Assembly: GCF_000153765.1 (NCBI RefSeq)
Contig: NZ_DS022294.1
Coordinates: forward strand, 1,362,049 to 1,426,048
DNA length: 64,000 nt
Source of the DNA: Mariprofundus ferrooxydans PV-1
Lineage (GTDB): Bacteria > Pseudomonadota > Zetaproteobacteria > Mariprofundales > Mariprofundaceae
Direction of reading: 5' to 3'
Of the stretch, positions 34,716 through 43,100 are shown one piece after another. A program made the translations under genes and the position numbers. The first letter of the stretch is position 1; every line of letters begins with the position of its first letter. The notes below the pieces were generated by a model. That model was not told the DNA's origin, searched no databases, and saw only the letters and a list, made by a program, of their open reading frames with translations.

Positions 34716-35822
34716 ATGCAGGATGTAATTGTAGCAGCACGCAGAAAGACAAGGCAGGTACAGGTAGGCAGCGTCGCCGTGGGTGGCGATGCGCCGGTGG
34801 CTGTGCAATCGATGACCAATACGCTCACTACTGATATTGATGCAACGGTTGCACAGATCCATCGCCTGGATGAGGCGGGGGCCGATATCGTGCGTGTTTC
34901 CGTACCGGATCCCGACTCGGCAGCTGCGATGCCCGAAATTCTGGCCCAAACCAATGTGCCTCTGATCGCTGATATCCATTTCAGTTATAAAATGGCGCTG
35001 GCCTCGCTGGAGGCAGGCGTACACGGACTGCGTTTGAATCCGGGTAATATCGGTAGTCGTGATCGTGTCGAGCGGGTGGTCAAGGCTGCCGCTGAACGGG
35101 GCGTTTCCATCCGGATCGGTGTCAATGCCGGTTCGTTGGAGAAAGAGCTGAATGAGAAGTATGGTGAGCCCTGCGCTGATGCGATGGTGGAATCTGCGAT
35201 GGGGCACATCCGGATTCTTGAGGATATGGACTTCCATGATATCAAGGTTTCATTGAAAGCCAGTAATATTCCGATGACGGTCACTGCCTATCGCAAACTG
35301 GCGAAGCTGGTTGATTATCCGCTGCATCTGGGTATCACCGAATCAGGCAGCCTGTTTGGCGGTACGGTGAAATCCTCGATCGGGTTGGGGCTGCTACTGG
35401 CTGATGGCATAGGCGATACCATTCGCGTTTCTCTGGCGGCAGAGCCGGAAGAAGAGGTGAAGGTTGGTTTCGAGATACTCAAGTCGCTGGGCCTGCGTCA
35501 TCGTGGCATTAACCTGATTGCCTGCCCCAGTTGCGCGCGACAGAAGTTTAATGTGATTGATACCGTGGCCGAACTGGAGAAACGCCTGGCCCATATCCAT
35601 GAAAACATGGATGTTGCGGTGATCGGCTGTGTGGTTAACGGTCCGGGAGAGGCCAGAGAGGCGAATATCGGTATCACCGGAGGCTATCCGGTACATATGA
35701 TGTACCGTGACGGCGAAAAGTCTGAAAAGATCAAGAGCGGCGATATGGTGGATCAGCTGGTGGATGAAGTGGAAAAACGGGCTGCAGTGATACGTGCAGA
35801 GCAGGAGAAAAAATCAAAATGA
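34716..35822 (+). CDS. ispG: 4-hydroxy-3-methylbut-2-enyl diphosphate synthase
   Basis: A 368-aa iron-sulfur enzyme (GcpE) of the non-mevalonate isoprenoid pathway, converting methylerythritol cyclodiphosphate to HMBPP. The start at 34716 lies 2 bp after the previous stop and gives the usual N-terminus; the open frame upstream is not used. Cluster ligands are the cysteines of CPSC and the Cys in [12 protein letters not shown]. Typical motifs QSMTNT and ADIHF are present. It overlaps hisS by 4 bp. Confidence 0.97.
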   Translation: MQDVIVAARRKTRQVQVGSVAVGGDAPVAVQSMTNTLTTDIDATVAQIHRLDEAGADIVRVSVPDPDSAAAMPEILAQTNVPLIADIHFSYKMALASLEAGVHGLRLNPGNIGSRDRVERVVKAAAERGVSIRIGVNAGSLEKELNEKYGEPCADAMVESAMGHIRILEDMDFHDIKVSLKASNIPMTVTAYRKLAKLVDYPLHLGITESGSLFGGTVKSSIGLGLLLADGIGDTIRVSLAAEPEEEVKVGFEILKSLGLRHRGINLIACPSCARQKFNVIDTVAELEKRLAHIHENMDVAVIGCVVNGPGEAREANIGITGGYPVHMMYRDGEKSEKIKSGDMVDQLVDEVEKRAAVIRAEQEKKSK

Positions 35823-37057
35823 GTGCAAAGAAACTGCAGAGTATACGCGGCATTCATGATGGTCTGCCGGGTGAGGTGGCCCGCTGGCAGCGGGTGGAGC
35901 AGGCGGCGCGTAAGGTGTTCGGAAGCTATGCATTTTCCGAAGTGCGTATGCCGGTACTGGAGCCTGTTGAGCTGTTTGTACGCTCGGTCGGTGAGGATAC
36001 CGATATTGTTTCCAAGGAGATGTATGCCTTTACCGATCAGGGTGGTGATCACATCTGTCTGCGTCCGGAGGGTACAGCCGGTGCGGTACGCGCGTGGTTG
36101 CAGGGCGGTTTGACCCGGGCAGGGGCACAGCGGTGGTATTATATAGGGCCGATGTTCCGGCGTGAACGGCCGCAGAAAGGGCGCTTGCGCCAGTTCCAGC
36201 AGATCGGTGTGGAGATGTTTTCCGCTCCCGGTCCGATTGAGGATGCCGAGATTCTGGCGATGGCCCATGCCTTTTTGAGCGAGCTTGGCGTTCCCGAGTT
36301 GAAGATGGAGATCAACTCGCTCGGATGTAACAGTTGCAGGCCGGGTTACCGGGACAAGCTGGTGACATACCTGCAGGCGCGTGCCGATCGCTTGTGTGAA
36401 ACCTGTGTAGAACGGATCACCCGCAATCCGATGCGCGTGCTCGACTGCAAGGTTGCATCCTGTCAGGCGGAGCTGGGCGATGCGCCGGAGATGGTGGCAA
36501 ACCTGTGTGATGCGTGCGACAGGCATTTTACCGATGTGCAGAAGGGGTTGGATGCGCTGGCGATCCCTTACAGTGTGAATCCCCGTATTGTCCGCGGCCT
36601 GGATTATTACAACCGCACAGCTTTCGAAATTGTTACAGACAAGCTGGGAGCACAGGGCACAGTGCTTGCCGGCGGGCGTTATGACGGTCTGGTGGAAGAG
36701 CTCGGTGGTCCTGCTACCCCTGCCATCGGTTTCGCCGCAGGGCTGGAGCGATTGGCGATGCTGCTGGATGATGATGAAGCGACAGGGCCCGATATGGCGG
36801 TCGTGGCGTTGGGCGAGGCTGTGCAGGGCTATGCGCTGGCGCAGGCAGATCTGTTGCGCAAGGCGGGCTTGTCGGTGGTGCATTGCGGCGGCGGCAGTGC
36901 CAAACGCCAGTTTAAAATGGCGGATCGTGAAGGCGTGCGTTTTGTCGCGGTCATCGGAGATGATGAGATGCAGGCTGGTACGGTGATGTTGAAAAACATG
37001 GCCACGGGTGAGCAGCAGTCGGTAGCCACGGCAGCTGTTGCGGGTTGTACCGGATAG
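35819..37057 (+). CDS. hisS: Histidyl-tRNA synthetase
   Basis: A 412-aa class II synthetase charging tRNA-His. Motif 1 region ([11 protein letters not shown]), motif 2 ([19 protein letters not shown]), the histidine-A loop [12 protein letters not shown] and motif 3 (AAGLERL) are all present, with a C-terminal anticodon-binding domain. ispG-hisS is a common bacterial pair. A strong terminator follows. Confidence 0.98.
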   Translation: MSAKKLQSIRGIHDGLPGEVARWQRVEQAARKVFGSYAFSEVRMPVLEPVELFVRSVGEDTDIVSKEMYAFTDQGGDHICLRPEGTAGAVRAWLQGGLTRAGAQRWYYIGPMFRRERPQKGRLRQFQQIGVEMFSAPGPIEDAEILAMAHAFLSELGVPELKMEINSLGCNSCRPGYRDKLVTYLQARADRLCETCVERITRNPMRVLDCKVASCQAELGDAPEMVANLCDACDRHFTDVQKGLDALAIPYSVNPRIVRGLDYYNRTAFEIVTDKLGAQGTVLAGGRYDGLVEELGGPATPAIGFAAGLERLAMLLDDDEATGPDMAVVALGEAVQGYALAQADLLRKAGLSVVHCGGGSAKRQFKMADREGVRFVAVIGDDEMQAGTVMLKNMATGEQQSVATAAVAGCTG

Positions 37058-37070
37058 CGGGCACAAGAAA

Positions 37071-37105
37071 AAGGCCCCGGTAAAAACCGGGGCCTTGATA
37101 CTTTT
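37071..37105 (+). terminator. Terminator of the ispG-hisS operon
   Basis: A 10-bp stem AAGGCCCCGG / CCGGGGCCTT (37071-37080, 37087-37096), extended by one T-A pair, with an A-rich loop, is followed by GATACTTTT. It ends the operon that begins at 31133. Confidence 0.8.
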
Positions 37106-37124
37106 GGTCGCTAATACATCCGGA

Positions 37125-37145
37125 GGGATCAAAGGGAGGGGAGGG
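37125..37145 (+). other. Potential G-quadruplex motif upstream of ffh
   Basis: GGG-N6-GGG-A-GGGG-A-GGG: four runs of at least three G on the + strand within 21 nt, in the intergenic region between hisS and ffh. It satisfies the usual G4 pattern. Whether it is in the ffh transcript depends on an unmapped start site. Confidence 0.45.
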
Positions 37146-37208
37146 AGGAGTTCCTCTCCGGACAGGACGAAACTTACGGAGATGCCGGTTAGCTACCCGT
37201 GAACTTTC

Positions 37209-37233
37209 TGTGAAAACATATTCACTTTTCACA
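37209..37233. promoter_or_regulatory. Palindrome upstream of ffh, possible operator
   Basis: TGTGAAAA (37209-37216) and TTTTCACA (37226-37233) form a perfect 8-bp inverted repeat with a 9-bp AT-rich spacer. AATAAT just after it could be a -10 box. The form is that of a dimeric regulator site, but the regulator is unknown. Confidence 0.4.
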
Positions 37234-37277
37234 ATAATACTGTCGATGGCGCAGTGAGAGCAAAAAAACCGGTGATT

Positions 37278-37328
37278 GACCCCATGCGCGGGGTTCACAG
37301 AATGGCTGACCCGTTTCCGATACGGGTC
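37278..37328 (+). other. Two hairpins in the ffh leader
   Basis: GACCCC/GGGGTTC (37278-37296) and GACCCGT/ACGGGTC (37308-37328) are consecutive stems immediately before the ffh Shine-Dalgarno. They share the GACCC motif in their left arms. They may modulate ffh translation or stability. Confidence 0.4.
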
Positions 37329-37351
37329 GTATGCATGGCAGGAGTGATGGA

Positions 37352-38707
37352 ATGTTTAACCGTTTGAGTGAAAAGCTGGGAGATATTGCGCACAAGCTGC
37401 GCGGTTCAGCACGTATTTCCGAATCCGATCTGGATGACACGCTGCGTGAAATGCGTCTGGCGTTGCTGGAGGCTGATGTGGCCTTGCCGGTGGTGCGCCA
37501 TTTGATGAGTGAGGTGCGCGAACAGGCTCTGGGCGCAGAGGTGGCCAGGAGTCTGCAACCGGGGCAGGTGATCATCAAAATCCTGCATGATGTGCTGGCC
37601 GATGTGTTGGGCGGGCAGCGGCGCGACCTGGACCTGAGCAAGATTCCCTCGGTGGTTCTGCTCTGCGGTTTGCAGGGTGCAGGTAAAACAACCACTGCCG
37701 GTAAACTGGCGAAACTGCTTGCCTCACAGGGTAAGAAAGTTGCGCTGACCAGTGTGGATGCAACTCGTCCGGCTGCACGCGAGCAGTTGCAGGTGCTCGC
37801 AAGTCAGGTGGACGTGCCTTATATCGAAGGGGCCGGCGCTACGGCGGCGGCAATGGCGGCATCAGCTGTCAATGAAGCCGGTCGCAGCGGCTATCATGTA
37901 CTCATTCTCGATACGGCTGGTCGTCAGGTAGTAGATGATGCCCTGATGGAAGAGATTCGCGAGGTGGCAGAGCAAGTTCGTGCCAGCGAGCGTTTGCTGG
38001 TGCTCGATGCGATGACCGGTCAGACGGCACTGTCGATTGCCGAGCAGTTTCATGCGGCGGTCACTATGACCGGTTGTATTCTGACCAAGACCGATGCGGA
38101 TGTGCGCGGCGGTGCCGCTTTGTCGGTGGCCCGCAGCACCGGTGTGCCTGTACGTTATATCGGTACCGGTGAGAAAATCGATGCATTCGAAGCCTTCGAC
38201 CCGGATCGCATGGCCGGTCGTATTCTTGGGCAGGGTGACGTGGTTGGCCTGGTCGAAAAGATTCAGTCCTCTGTTAATCAGGCTCAGGCTGAGAAAACGG
38301 CTGCCAAAATCAACAAGGGTCAGTTTGATCTGGGTGATTTTGCCGAGCAGTTGGGGCAGATGCAGAATATGGGTGGTATGGCGGGTATGCTGAAGATGCT
38401 GCCGGGTGTGAAGCTGCCCCAGGAAGCACTGGCTCAGGTGGATGATAAACCGATCAAACGGATGCAGGCGATGGTCAGCTCTATGACGCTGAAGGAGCGG
38501 CGCTATCCGCGTGTCATTAACGGCAGCCGAAAAAAGCGTATTGCCGCCGGCTCAGGCACATCGGTGCAGGAGATCAATAAAATGCTCAAACAGTTTGCCC
38601 AGATGCAGAAAATGATGAAGAAAATGAAGGGTTCCAAGGGTAAACGTATGATGGCTCAGATGGCCGGGCGCTTTGGTGGCATGGGCGGCGGCATGCCGAA
38701 AATGTAG
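37352..38707 (+). CDS. ffh: Signal recognition particle protein Ffh
   Basis: A 451-aa GTPase that, with SRP RNA (ffs, 2302-2411), targets nascent membrane proteins to the receptor FtsY. The N domain is followed by the G domain with GLQGAGKTTT, DTAGR, TKTD and GTGEK, then the Met-rich M domain that binds signal sequences and RNA (INGSRKKRIAAGSG). An upstream in-frame ATG (37331) exists, but the ATG at 37352 has CAGGAG spaced 6 nt away and gives the normal N-terminus MFNRLSEKL. Confidence 0.97.
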   Translation: MFNRLSEKLGDIAHKLRGSARISESDLDDTLREMRLALLEADVALPVVRHLMSEVREQALGAEVARSLQPGQVIIKILHDVLADVLGGQRRDLDLSKIPSVVLLCGLQGAGKTTTAGKLAKLLASQGKKVALTSVDATRPAAREQLQVLASQVDVPYIEGAGATAAAMAASAVNEAGRSGYHVLILDTAGRQVVDDALMEEIREVAEQVRASERLLVLDAMTGQTALSIAEQFHAAVTMTGCILTKTDADVRGGAALSVARSTGVPVRYIGTGEKIDAFEAFDPDRMAGRILGQGDVVGLVEKIQSSVNQAQAEKTAAKINKGQFDLGDFAEQLGQMQNMGGMAGMLKMLPGVKLPQEALAQVDDKPIKRMQAMVSSMTLKERRYPRVINGSRKKRIAAGSGTSVQEINKMLKQFAQMQKMMKKMKGSKGKRMMAQMAGRFGGMGGGMPKM

Positions 38708-38747
38708 AGAGCTGCGTTTATGTGGTTAACGGGCAGGTCATGCCTGA

Positions 38748-39182
38748 TCAGGTCGCGAGAAGCAGTGCGCCGGTCGCGACGAGGATGATGCCGATCCAGT
38801 TGCCTGCAGAGAGGTGTTCGCTCAGGAACAGTACGCCGAAAATGGCTACCAGCACTACGCTGAGTTTATCGAGCGGAGCTACCTGAGAGGCGTTGCCCAG
38901 TTTCAGAGCACGAAAATAGCAGAGCCATGATGCGCCGGTGGCCAGTCCCGAAAGCGTCAGAAACAGCAGTGTTTTTCCGGATATCTCATGCAGCGACTGG
39001 AATTGATGCGTGCTCCAGACAATCAGCGACAATGCCAGCAGGATGACAATGGTGCGCAGCAGGGTGGCAAAGTCGGCATTGATGTCGGCCACACCGACCT
39101 TGGCGAAAATGGCCGTCAGGGCGGCAAATGCAGCCGATAGCAGCGCCCAGAACTGCCAGGATTCGAGAATGTTCATATGCAT
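38748..39182 (-). CDS. Half-size EamA/DMT-family transporter
   Basis: A 144-aa membrane protein with about five hydrophobic helices making a single EamA domain (about 140 residues). Usual members have two such domains. Single-domain relatives exist and are thought to work as dimers. The start at 39182 has GCGGAG at good spacing; the frame upstream of it is not protein-like. Conserved end: GNWIGIILVATGALLLA. Substrate is unknown. Confidence 0.8.
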   Translation of the reverse strand: MHMNILESWQFWALLSAAFAALTAIFAKVGVADINADFATLLRTIVILLALSLIVWSTHQFQSLHEISGKTLLFLTLSGLATGASWLCYFRALKLGNASQVAPLDKLSVVLVAIFGVLFLSEHLSAGNWIGIILVATGALLLAT

Positions 39183-39385
39183 GTTTTCTCCGCATGGTAT
39201 TGATACGAGAGCAATGGTGGCATGTATTCCTCCATCCGTCGAATTGCTGATGTTGTCTCTGTAAGACCATGTGCTTAAGGAGAGCATCGCCCTGCTATAC
39301 TCGGGATATTGTTATGCCCGTCGTTGCTTTTCAGGAGGCAGATGAAGTGGTGCGTCATATAAGAGTTAAGTGATCGGAGTATTGT

Positions 39386-39883
39386 ATGTTGAAAATCGTA
39401 TCGGTATTGATTTTATTTATCATGCTTTACCTGTTGCTCAAGCGCCAGGTATTGCCCCGGATCTTATCCGGGCTGGAGAGGCGCACCCGGCAGATTGAAC
39501 AGGAGATGGAGGGGGCACGTCAGCAGCGCGAAGTGACCGAGCGGATGAGAGAGGAGTCTGCAGCCCGACTACTGCAGGCTGATCAGGAGACACAAGCGAT
39601 GCTCGATGCATCCGGGCAGCGTGTGGTGGAGCAGCGAGAGCAGCTGATGCGGGAGTGGGAGCTGCAGGTGGAGAGTCAGACGCAGCAGTTCAGGGAAGAT
39701 GTGGCGAGATCACGTCGGCAGGCGATACAGGAAATACGCGCACAATCTGCCGATCTGGTTGTTGCGGAAACGGAAAAGCTACTGCATCAGCAAATGGATG
39801 CGGATGATACAGATACACGGGTTGATGGGGCAATCGAATCGCCGGGCAATGATGATGCCGTGCCGCCGAAACGGCACAACTGA
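39386..39883 (+). CDS. Orphan ATP-synthase-b-like membrane coiled-coil protein
   Basis: A 165-aa protein: one N-terminal membrane helix (residues 3-19), then a long polar coiled coil of about 110 residues. The C-terminal part, AIQEIRAQSADLVVAETEKLL, resembles the delta-binding end of F0 subunit b. No other ATP synthase gene is near, so it is either a stray b-like subunit or a membrane-anchored coiled coil converging on the same pattern. It stands alone between the EamA gene and the oxidoreductase. Confidence 0.6.
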   Translation: MLKIVSVLILFIMLYLLLKRQVLPRILSGLERRTRQIEQEMEGARQQREVTERMREESAARLLQADQETQAMLDASGQRVVEQREQLMREWELQVESQTQQFREDVARSRRQAIQEIRAQSADLVVAETEKLLHQQMDADDTDTRVDGAIESPGNDDAVPPKRHN

Positions 39884-39914
39884 TTGTCAGTATCCGCTTC
39901 CGCAGTAGGTACTA

Positions 39915-40946
39915 CTACTCCCGGACAGCCTCCTGGTCGTCGTGTGTGGCGCCAGCCTCAATATCCAGCACCAGTTTGCCGCTCATTGATCCGGCCTCAA
40001 TGCGACGATGCGCTTCGGCAGCCTGCTCCAGTGGCAGCACATCCGAGACAAAAACAGAGAGCTTCCGCTCATCAAAGAATTGTGCGCATTGCTCGAGGAT
40101 ATCGCCATGGTGTTCGGCTGCTTCATGCAGCCCCAGCACCATCGGAGTCAGCATTAATTCATGCGATATGCGGATATTGCGCAGTCTGATCGATTTCCAG
40201 TCGGCATCATCAGGCACTTGCAGAATCGTAACGATATCACCGTAAACGCGGGTGGCGGGAACCAGCTGGTTGAAGGCTTCACCACCGACCGTATCGAAGG
40301 CAACATCAACGCCCGTGCCATCGGTCCAGGCCAGCAGGGCTTCTGCTACATCCTGACTGCGATAGTGAATGATCAGATCCGCCCCGAGCTCGCGCACCAC
40401 ATCAGCCTTCTCATCCGAGCTGACACTGGTGGCAACATGGCACCCCGCCAGTTTGGCCAACTGGATTGCCACATGGCCGACGCCGCCGGCGCCACCGGCA
40501 ATATACACATGCTGGCCTGATTGGATGTGGGCGCGATCAAACAGCGCCTCCCAGGCGGTGATCAGGACCAGCGGAGCTGCCGCGGCATCCATAAAATCCA
40601 GACTGTCGGGTTTCTGCGCCACATAGGGCTCCGGTACCGCAATATATTCAGCATAATTTCCGGCAGTCTGTCCGAGACCGCCATAACAGTAATAGACGGC
40701 ATCGCCCGGTTCGAAGCGGCTGACATTTGTACCGATAGATTCAACGATGCCGGCGCCATCACAGCCGAGTATGGCAGGCGGTTTGCCGCAATAGAGGCCG
40801 CGACTGCGAAGCTTGGTGTCGACCGGGTTGATGCCTGCTGCGATAATCCGAACCAGCACCTCATCCGGGCCACAAGTCGGAGGCTCCTGCTCACTGAGGG
40901 TTAATACGTCCGGTTCGCCCGTATCTTTCATGATGACTGCGCGCAT
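39915..40946 (-). CDS. Quinone-oxidoreductase-type (MDR) dehydrogenase
   Basis: A 343-aa NADPH-dependent medium-chain dehydrogenase/reductase of the quinone oxidoreductase kind. A GroES-like N-terminal domain (with GCDGAGIVESIG) is followed by a Rossmann domain with GGAGGVGHVAIQLAK. Zinc-binding cysteine patterns of alcohol dehydrogenases are absent. The start at 40946 has AAGGAG 8 nt upstream; the open frame continues to 41102 but is not protein-like. It is divergent from cimA. Substrate is unknown. Confidence 0.88.
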   Translation of the reverse strand: MRAVIMKDTGEPDVLTLSEQEPPTCGPDEVLVRIIAAGINPVDTKLRSRGLYCGKPPAILGCDGAGIVESIGTNVSRFEPGDAVYYCYGGLGQTAGNYAEYIAVPEPYVAQKPDSLDFMDAAAAPLVLITAWEALFDRAHIQSGQHVYIAGGAGGVGHVAIQLAKLAGCHVATSVSSDEKADVVRELGADLIIHYRSQDVAEALLAWTDGTGVDVAFDTVGGEAFNQLVPATRVYGDIVTILQVPDDADWKSIRLRNIRISHELMLTPMVLGLHEAAEHHGDILEQCAQFFDERKLSVFVSDVLPLEQAAEAHRRIEAGSMSGKLVLDIEAGATHDDQEAVRE

Positions 40947-41100
40947 ATCTCTCTGCTCCTTTACCAAAGGCACCATTTCAGCACAGTTTACGCTTGCTGA
41001 AAAGGCATTCTGAAAAGGCGTTACAGATTTGCACGAGAGGCGTATTATAGCGATTCCTCCGTGGCGGGGGGGTGAGAGAATCCGCAAGGGATAGATGATC

Positions 41101-42726
41101 ATGACGACCGATGTGCGCAGAATCCAGCTCTATGATACCACCTTGCGTGATGGCGCACAGTCAGCCGGAATCCATTTTTCCGCTGAGGACAAGAAGCGCA
41201 TTGCCCGACGCCTGGCTTCTTTCGGTATGGACTGGATCGAGGGGGGGTGGCCTGGCGCCAGTCCGACCGATGATTGTTTTTTTGAACTGATGCGTGATCG
41301 TGCCTGGTCGCACAGCAGACTGGTCGCCTTTGGCAGTACCGCCCGCCCCGGCCATCCGGCGTCTGAGGACCCGGGGCTTGCCCGTCTGGTGGCTTGCGGT
41401 GCGGATGCGGTATGCATTTTCGGTAAAAGCTGGGATCTGCATGTGACGACAGGATTGGGTATTGATCTGCAGACCAATCTGGATCTGGTACGCGAGTCCG
41501 TGGCATGGCTTAAGTTGCATGTGGATACGGTGCTCTTTGATGCCGAGCACTTCTTCGACGGCTATGCCGCCAACAGGGATTATGCCATGCAGGTGCTGGC
41601 GGCGGCAGCGGATGCAGGAGCTGATTCGCTGGTGTTGTGCGATACCAATGGTGGCAGTCTGCCGGAGCAGATTGGCGCCTGTGTTCGACAGGTGGTCGCT
41701 CGCTATCCGGATCTCACCATTGGCATACATGCCCACAATGATTCGGAAATGGCGGTGGCCAATGCGGTTTCCGCGGTCAGTGCGGGTGCATCCCATGTGC
41801 AGGGCACGATTAATGGCCTTGGCGAGCGCTGTGGTAACACCAACCTTATTTCGGTTATTCCCGTGTTGAAATTGAAGATGGGTGTGAATTGCGGAGTCAG
41901 CACGGAGAGTCTCAGAAAGCTCAGGCGGCTCTCCACCTTCGTTAATGAAATGGCCAATCAATTGCCGTGGCAGCATCAGCCGTTTGTCGGGCAAAATGCC
42001 TTTGCTCACAAAGGCGGTATCCATGTGTCTGCTGTGCGCAAGGCAAGTCATCTGTATGAACATATTGACCCGGCCAGTGTGGGCAATGCGCAACGCGTAC
42101 TGGTCTCCAATCAGGCGGGTCGGAGTAATATTCTGGCCAAATTGCAGCAACTGGAGCCCGATGCCATAGTGGATGACGCTGCGGTGGTGAGAGCCGTACA
42201 GCGCATCAAGGAGATGGAGGCGACGGGCTACGCATTTGAGGGGGCGGATGCCTCTTTTCAGTTGCTGCTGCGCCGTGCGACAGGGCAGTTCAGGCGGCAT
42301 TTCGAGTTGGTCAGTTTTCGGGTCTATGATGAAAAGCGCGGGCATGATGAGGCTCCGGAATCAGAGGCGACCGTGCAGGTTCGTGTCAATGGGCGCCTGT
42401 TGCATACCGCAGCGCTTGGCAGCGGGCCGGTCAATGCTATGGATAAAGCACTCCGGGCTGCACTGACAGGCGCATATCCGGGGTTGGAAGATATGCGCCT
42501 GACCGACTTCAAGGTGCGTGTTTTATCTACAAAAGATGCGACGGAAGCGGCCGTTCGAGTGCTGATCGAGTCATCCGACGGTGTGCGCAAATGGAATACA
42601 GTCGGTGTTTCAACCGATGTGCTGGAAGCCACTTACCGGGCGCTCAATGATGCGATTGAGTATAAGCTGGTGATGGATCAGGTGGCATCAGAGGGTGAGC
42701 AGGTTATAACAGATGGTTCTCTCTGA
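41101..42726 (+). CDS. cimA: (R)-citramalate synthase
   Basis: About 541 aa. A HMGL/DRE-TIM catalytic barrel (LYDTTLRDGAQSAGI, metal ligands in GIHAHNDSEMAVAN) is followed by a LeuA-type regulatory domain (about residues 400-530). CimA condenses pyruvate and acetyl-CoA to citramalate, giving threonine-independent isoleucine synthesis. The start at 41101 or 41095 (ATG ATC ATG) are both near AAGGGA; I prefer 41101 for spacing. The 3' end overlaps the next gene by 14 bp. Confidence 0.93.
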   Translation: MTTDVRRIQLYDTTLRDGAQSAGIHFSAEDKKRIARRLASFGMDWIEGGWPGASPTDDCFFELMRDRAWSHSRLVAFGSTARPGHPASEDPGLARLVACGADAVCIFGKSWDLHVTTGLGIDLQTNLDLVRESVAWLKLHVDTVLFDAEHFFDGYAANRDYAMQVLAAAADAGADSLVLCDTNGGSLPEQIGACVRQVVARYPDLTIGIHAHNDSEMAVANAVSAVSAGASHVQGTINGLGERCGNTNLISVIPVLKLKMGVNCGVSTESLRKLRRLSTFVNEMANQLPWQHQPFVGQNAFAHKGGIHVSAVRKASHLYEHIDPASVGNAQRVLVSNQAGRSNILAKLQQLEPDAIVDDAAVVRAVQRIKEMEATGYAFEGADASFQLLLRRATGQFRRHFELVSFRVYDEKRGHDEAPESEATVQVRVNGRLLHTAALGSGPVNAMDKALRAALTGAYPGLEDMRLTDFKVRVLSTKDATEAAVRVLIESSDGVRKWNTVGVSTDVLEATYRALNDAIEYKLVMDQVASEGEQVITDGSL

Positions 42727-43051
42727 CAGTTTGCGGAATAAAAAATGCCTGCCTTGTCAGGGCGGAGTTGCGCCTATGGAGGCCGACGAGGCAACGACGC
42801 TTCTGGCGGCTGTTCCCGGCTGGGAGCTGACGGGTGAAGCCCGCAGGCTCAGGCGTACGTTTGTCTTTACCGATTTTATGCAGGCGCAGGCTTTTGCCGT
42901 ACGGGTTGGTGAAACGGCTGAAGAGGAGAATCACCATCCGGATATCAGCTATGGCTGGGGTTATTGTACGGTGGTGTTTTATACGCACAAAATCGGCGGG
43001 TTACATCAAAATGATTTTATCATGGCAGCCAGGGTAAATGGCTTGCTTTAA
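42713..43051 (+). CDS. phhB: Pterin-4a-carbinolamine dehydratase
   Basis: A 112-aa protein with the PCD signature EENHHPDISYGWGYCTVVFYTHKIGGLHQNDF, whose histidines catalyse dehydration of 4a-hydroxytetrahydropterin. It carries a short extra N-terminus with two cysteines (KKCLPCQGG), as seen in several bacterial homologues. It overlaps cimA by 14 bp. No phenylalanine hydroxylase is in the window, so its role may instead be in molybdopterin or other pterin metabolism. Confidence 0.92.
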   Translation: MVLSDSLRNKKCLPCQGGVAPMEADEATTLLAAVPGWELTGEARRLRRTFVFTDFMQAQAFAVRVGETAEEENHHPDISYGWGYCTVVFYTHKIGGLHQNDFIMAARVNGLL

Positions 43052-43100
43052 GGTGTAAGTGTCAAAGCCCCTTAAGGAGCTTTACATCACTTTCAACCTA

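Noticed and set aside
35753-37132. A 459-aa minus-strand frame antisense to hisS
   Set aside because: hisS motifs are unambiguous on the + strand; the antisense product is Gln/His/Arg-rich shadow sequence that even crosses the hisS terminator.
41161-42345. A 394-aa minus-strand frame antisense to cimA
   Set aside because: Shadow of cimA; no domain and no RBS.
43064-43083. Terminator between the pterin dehydratase gene and mrcA
   Set aside because: AAAGCCCCTTAAGGAGCTTT is nearly palindromic but leaves no proper loop beyond the TTAA core and has no T tract; too weak to list.
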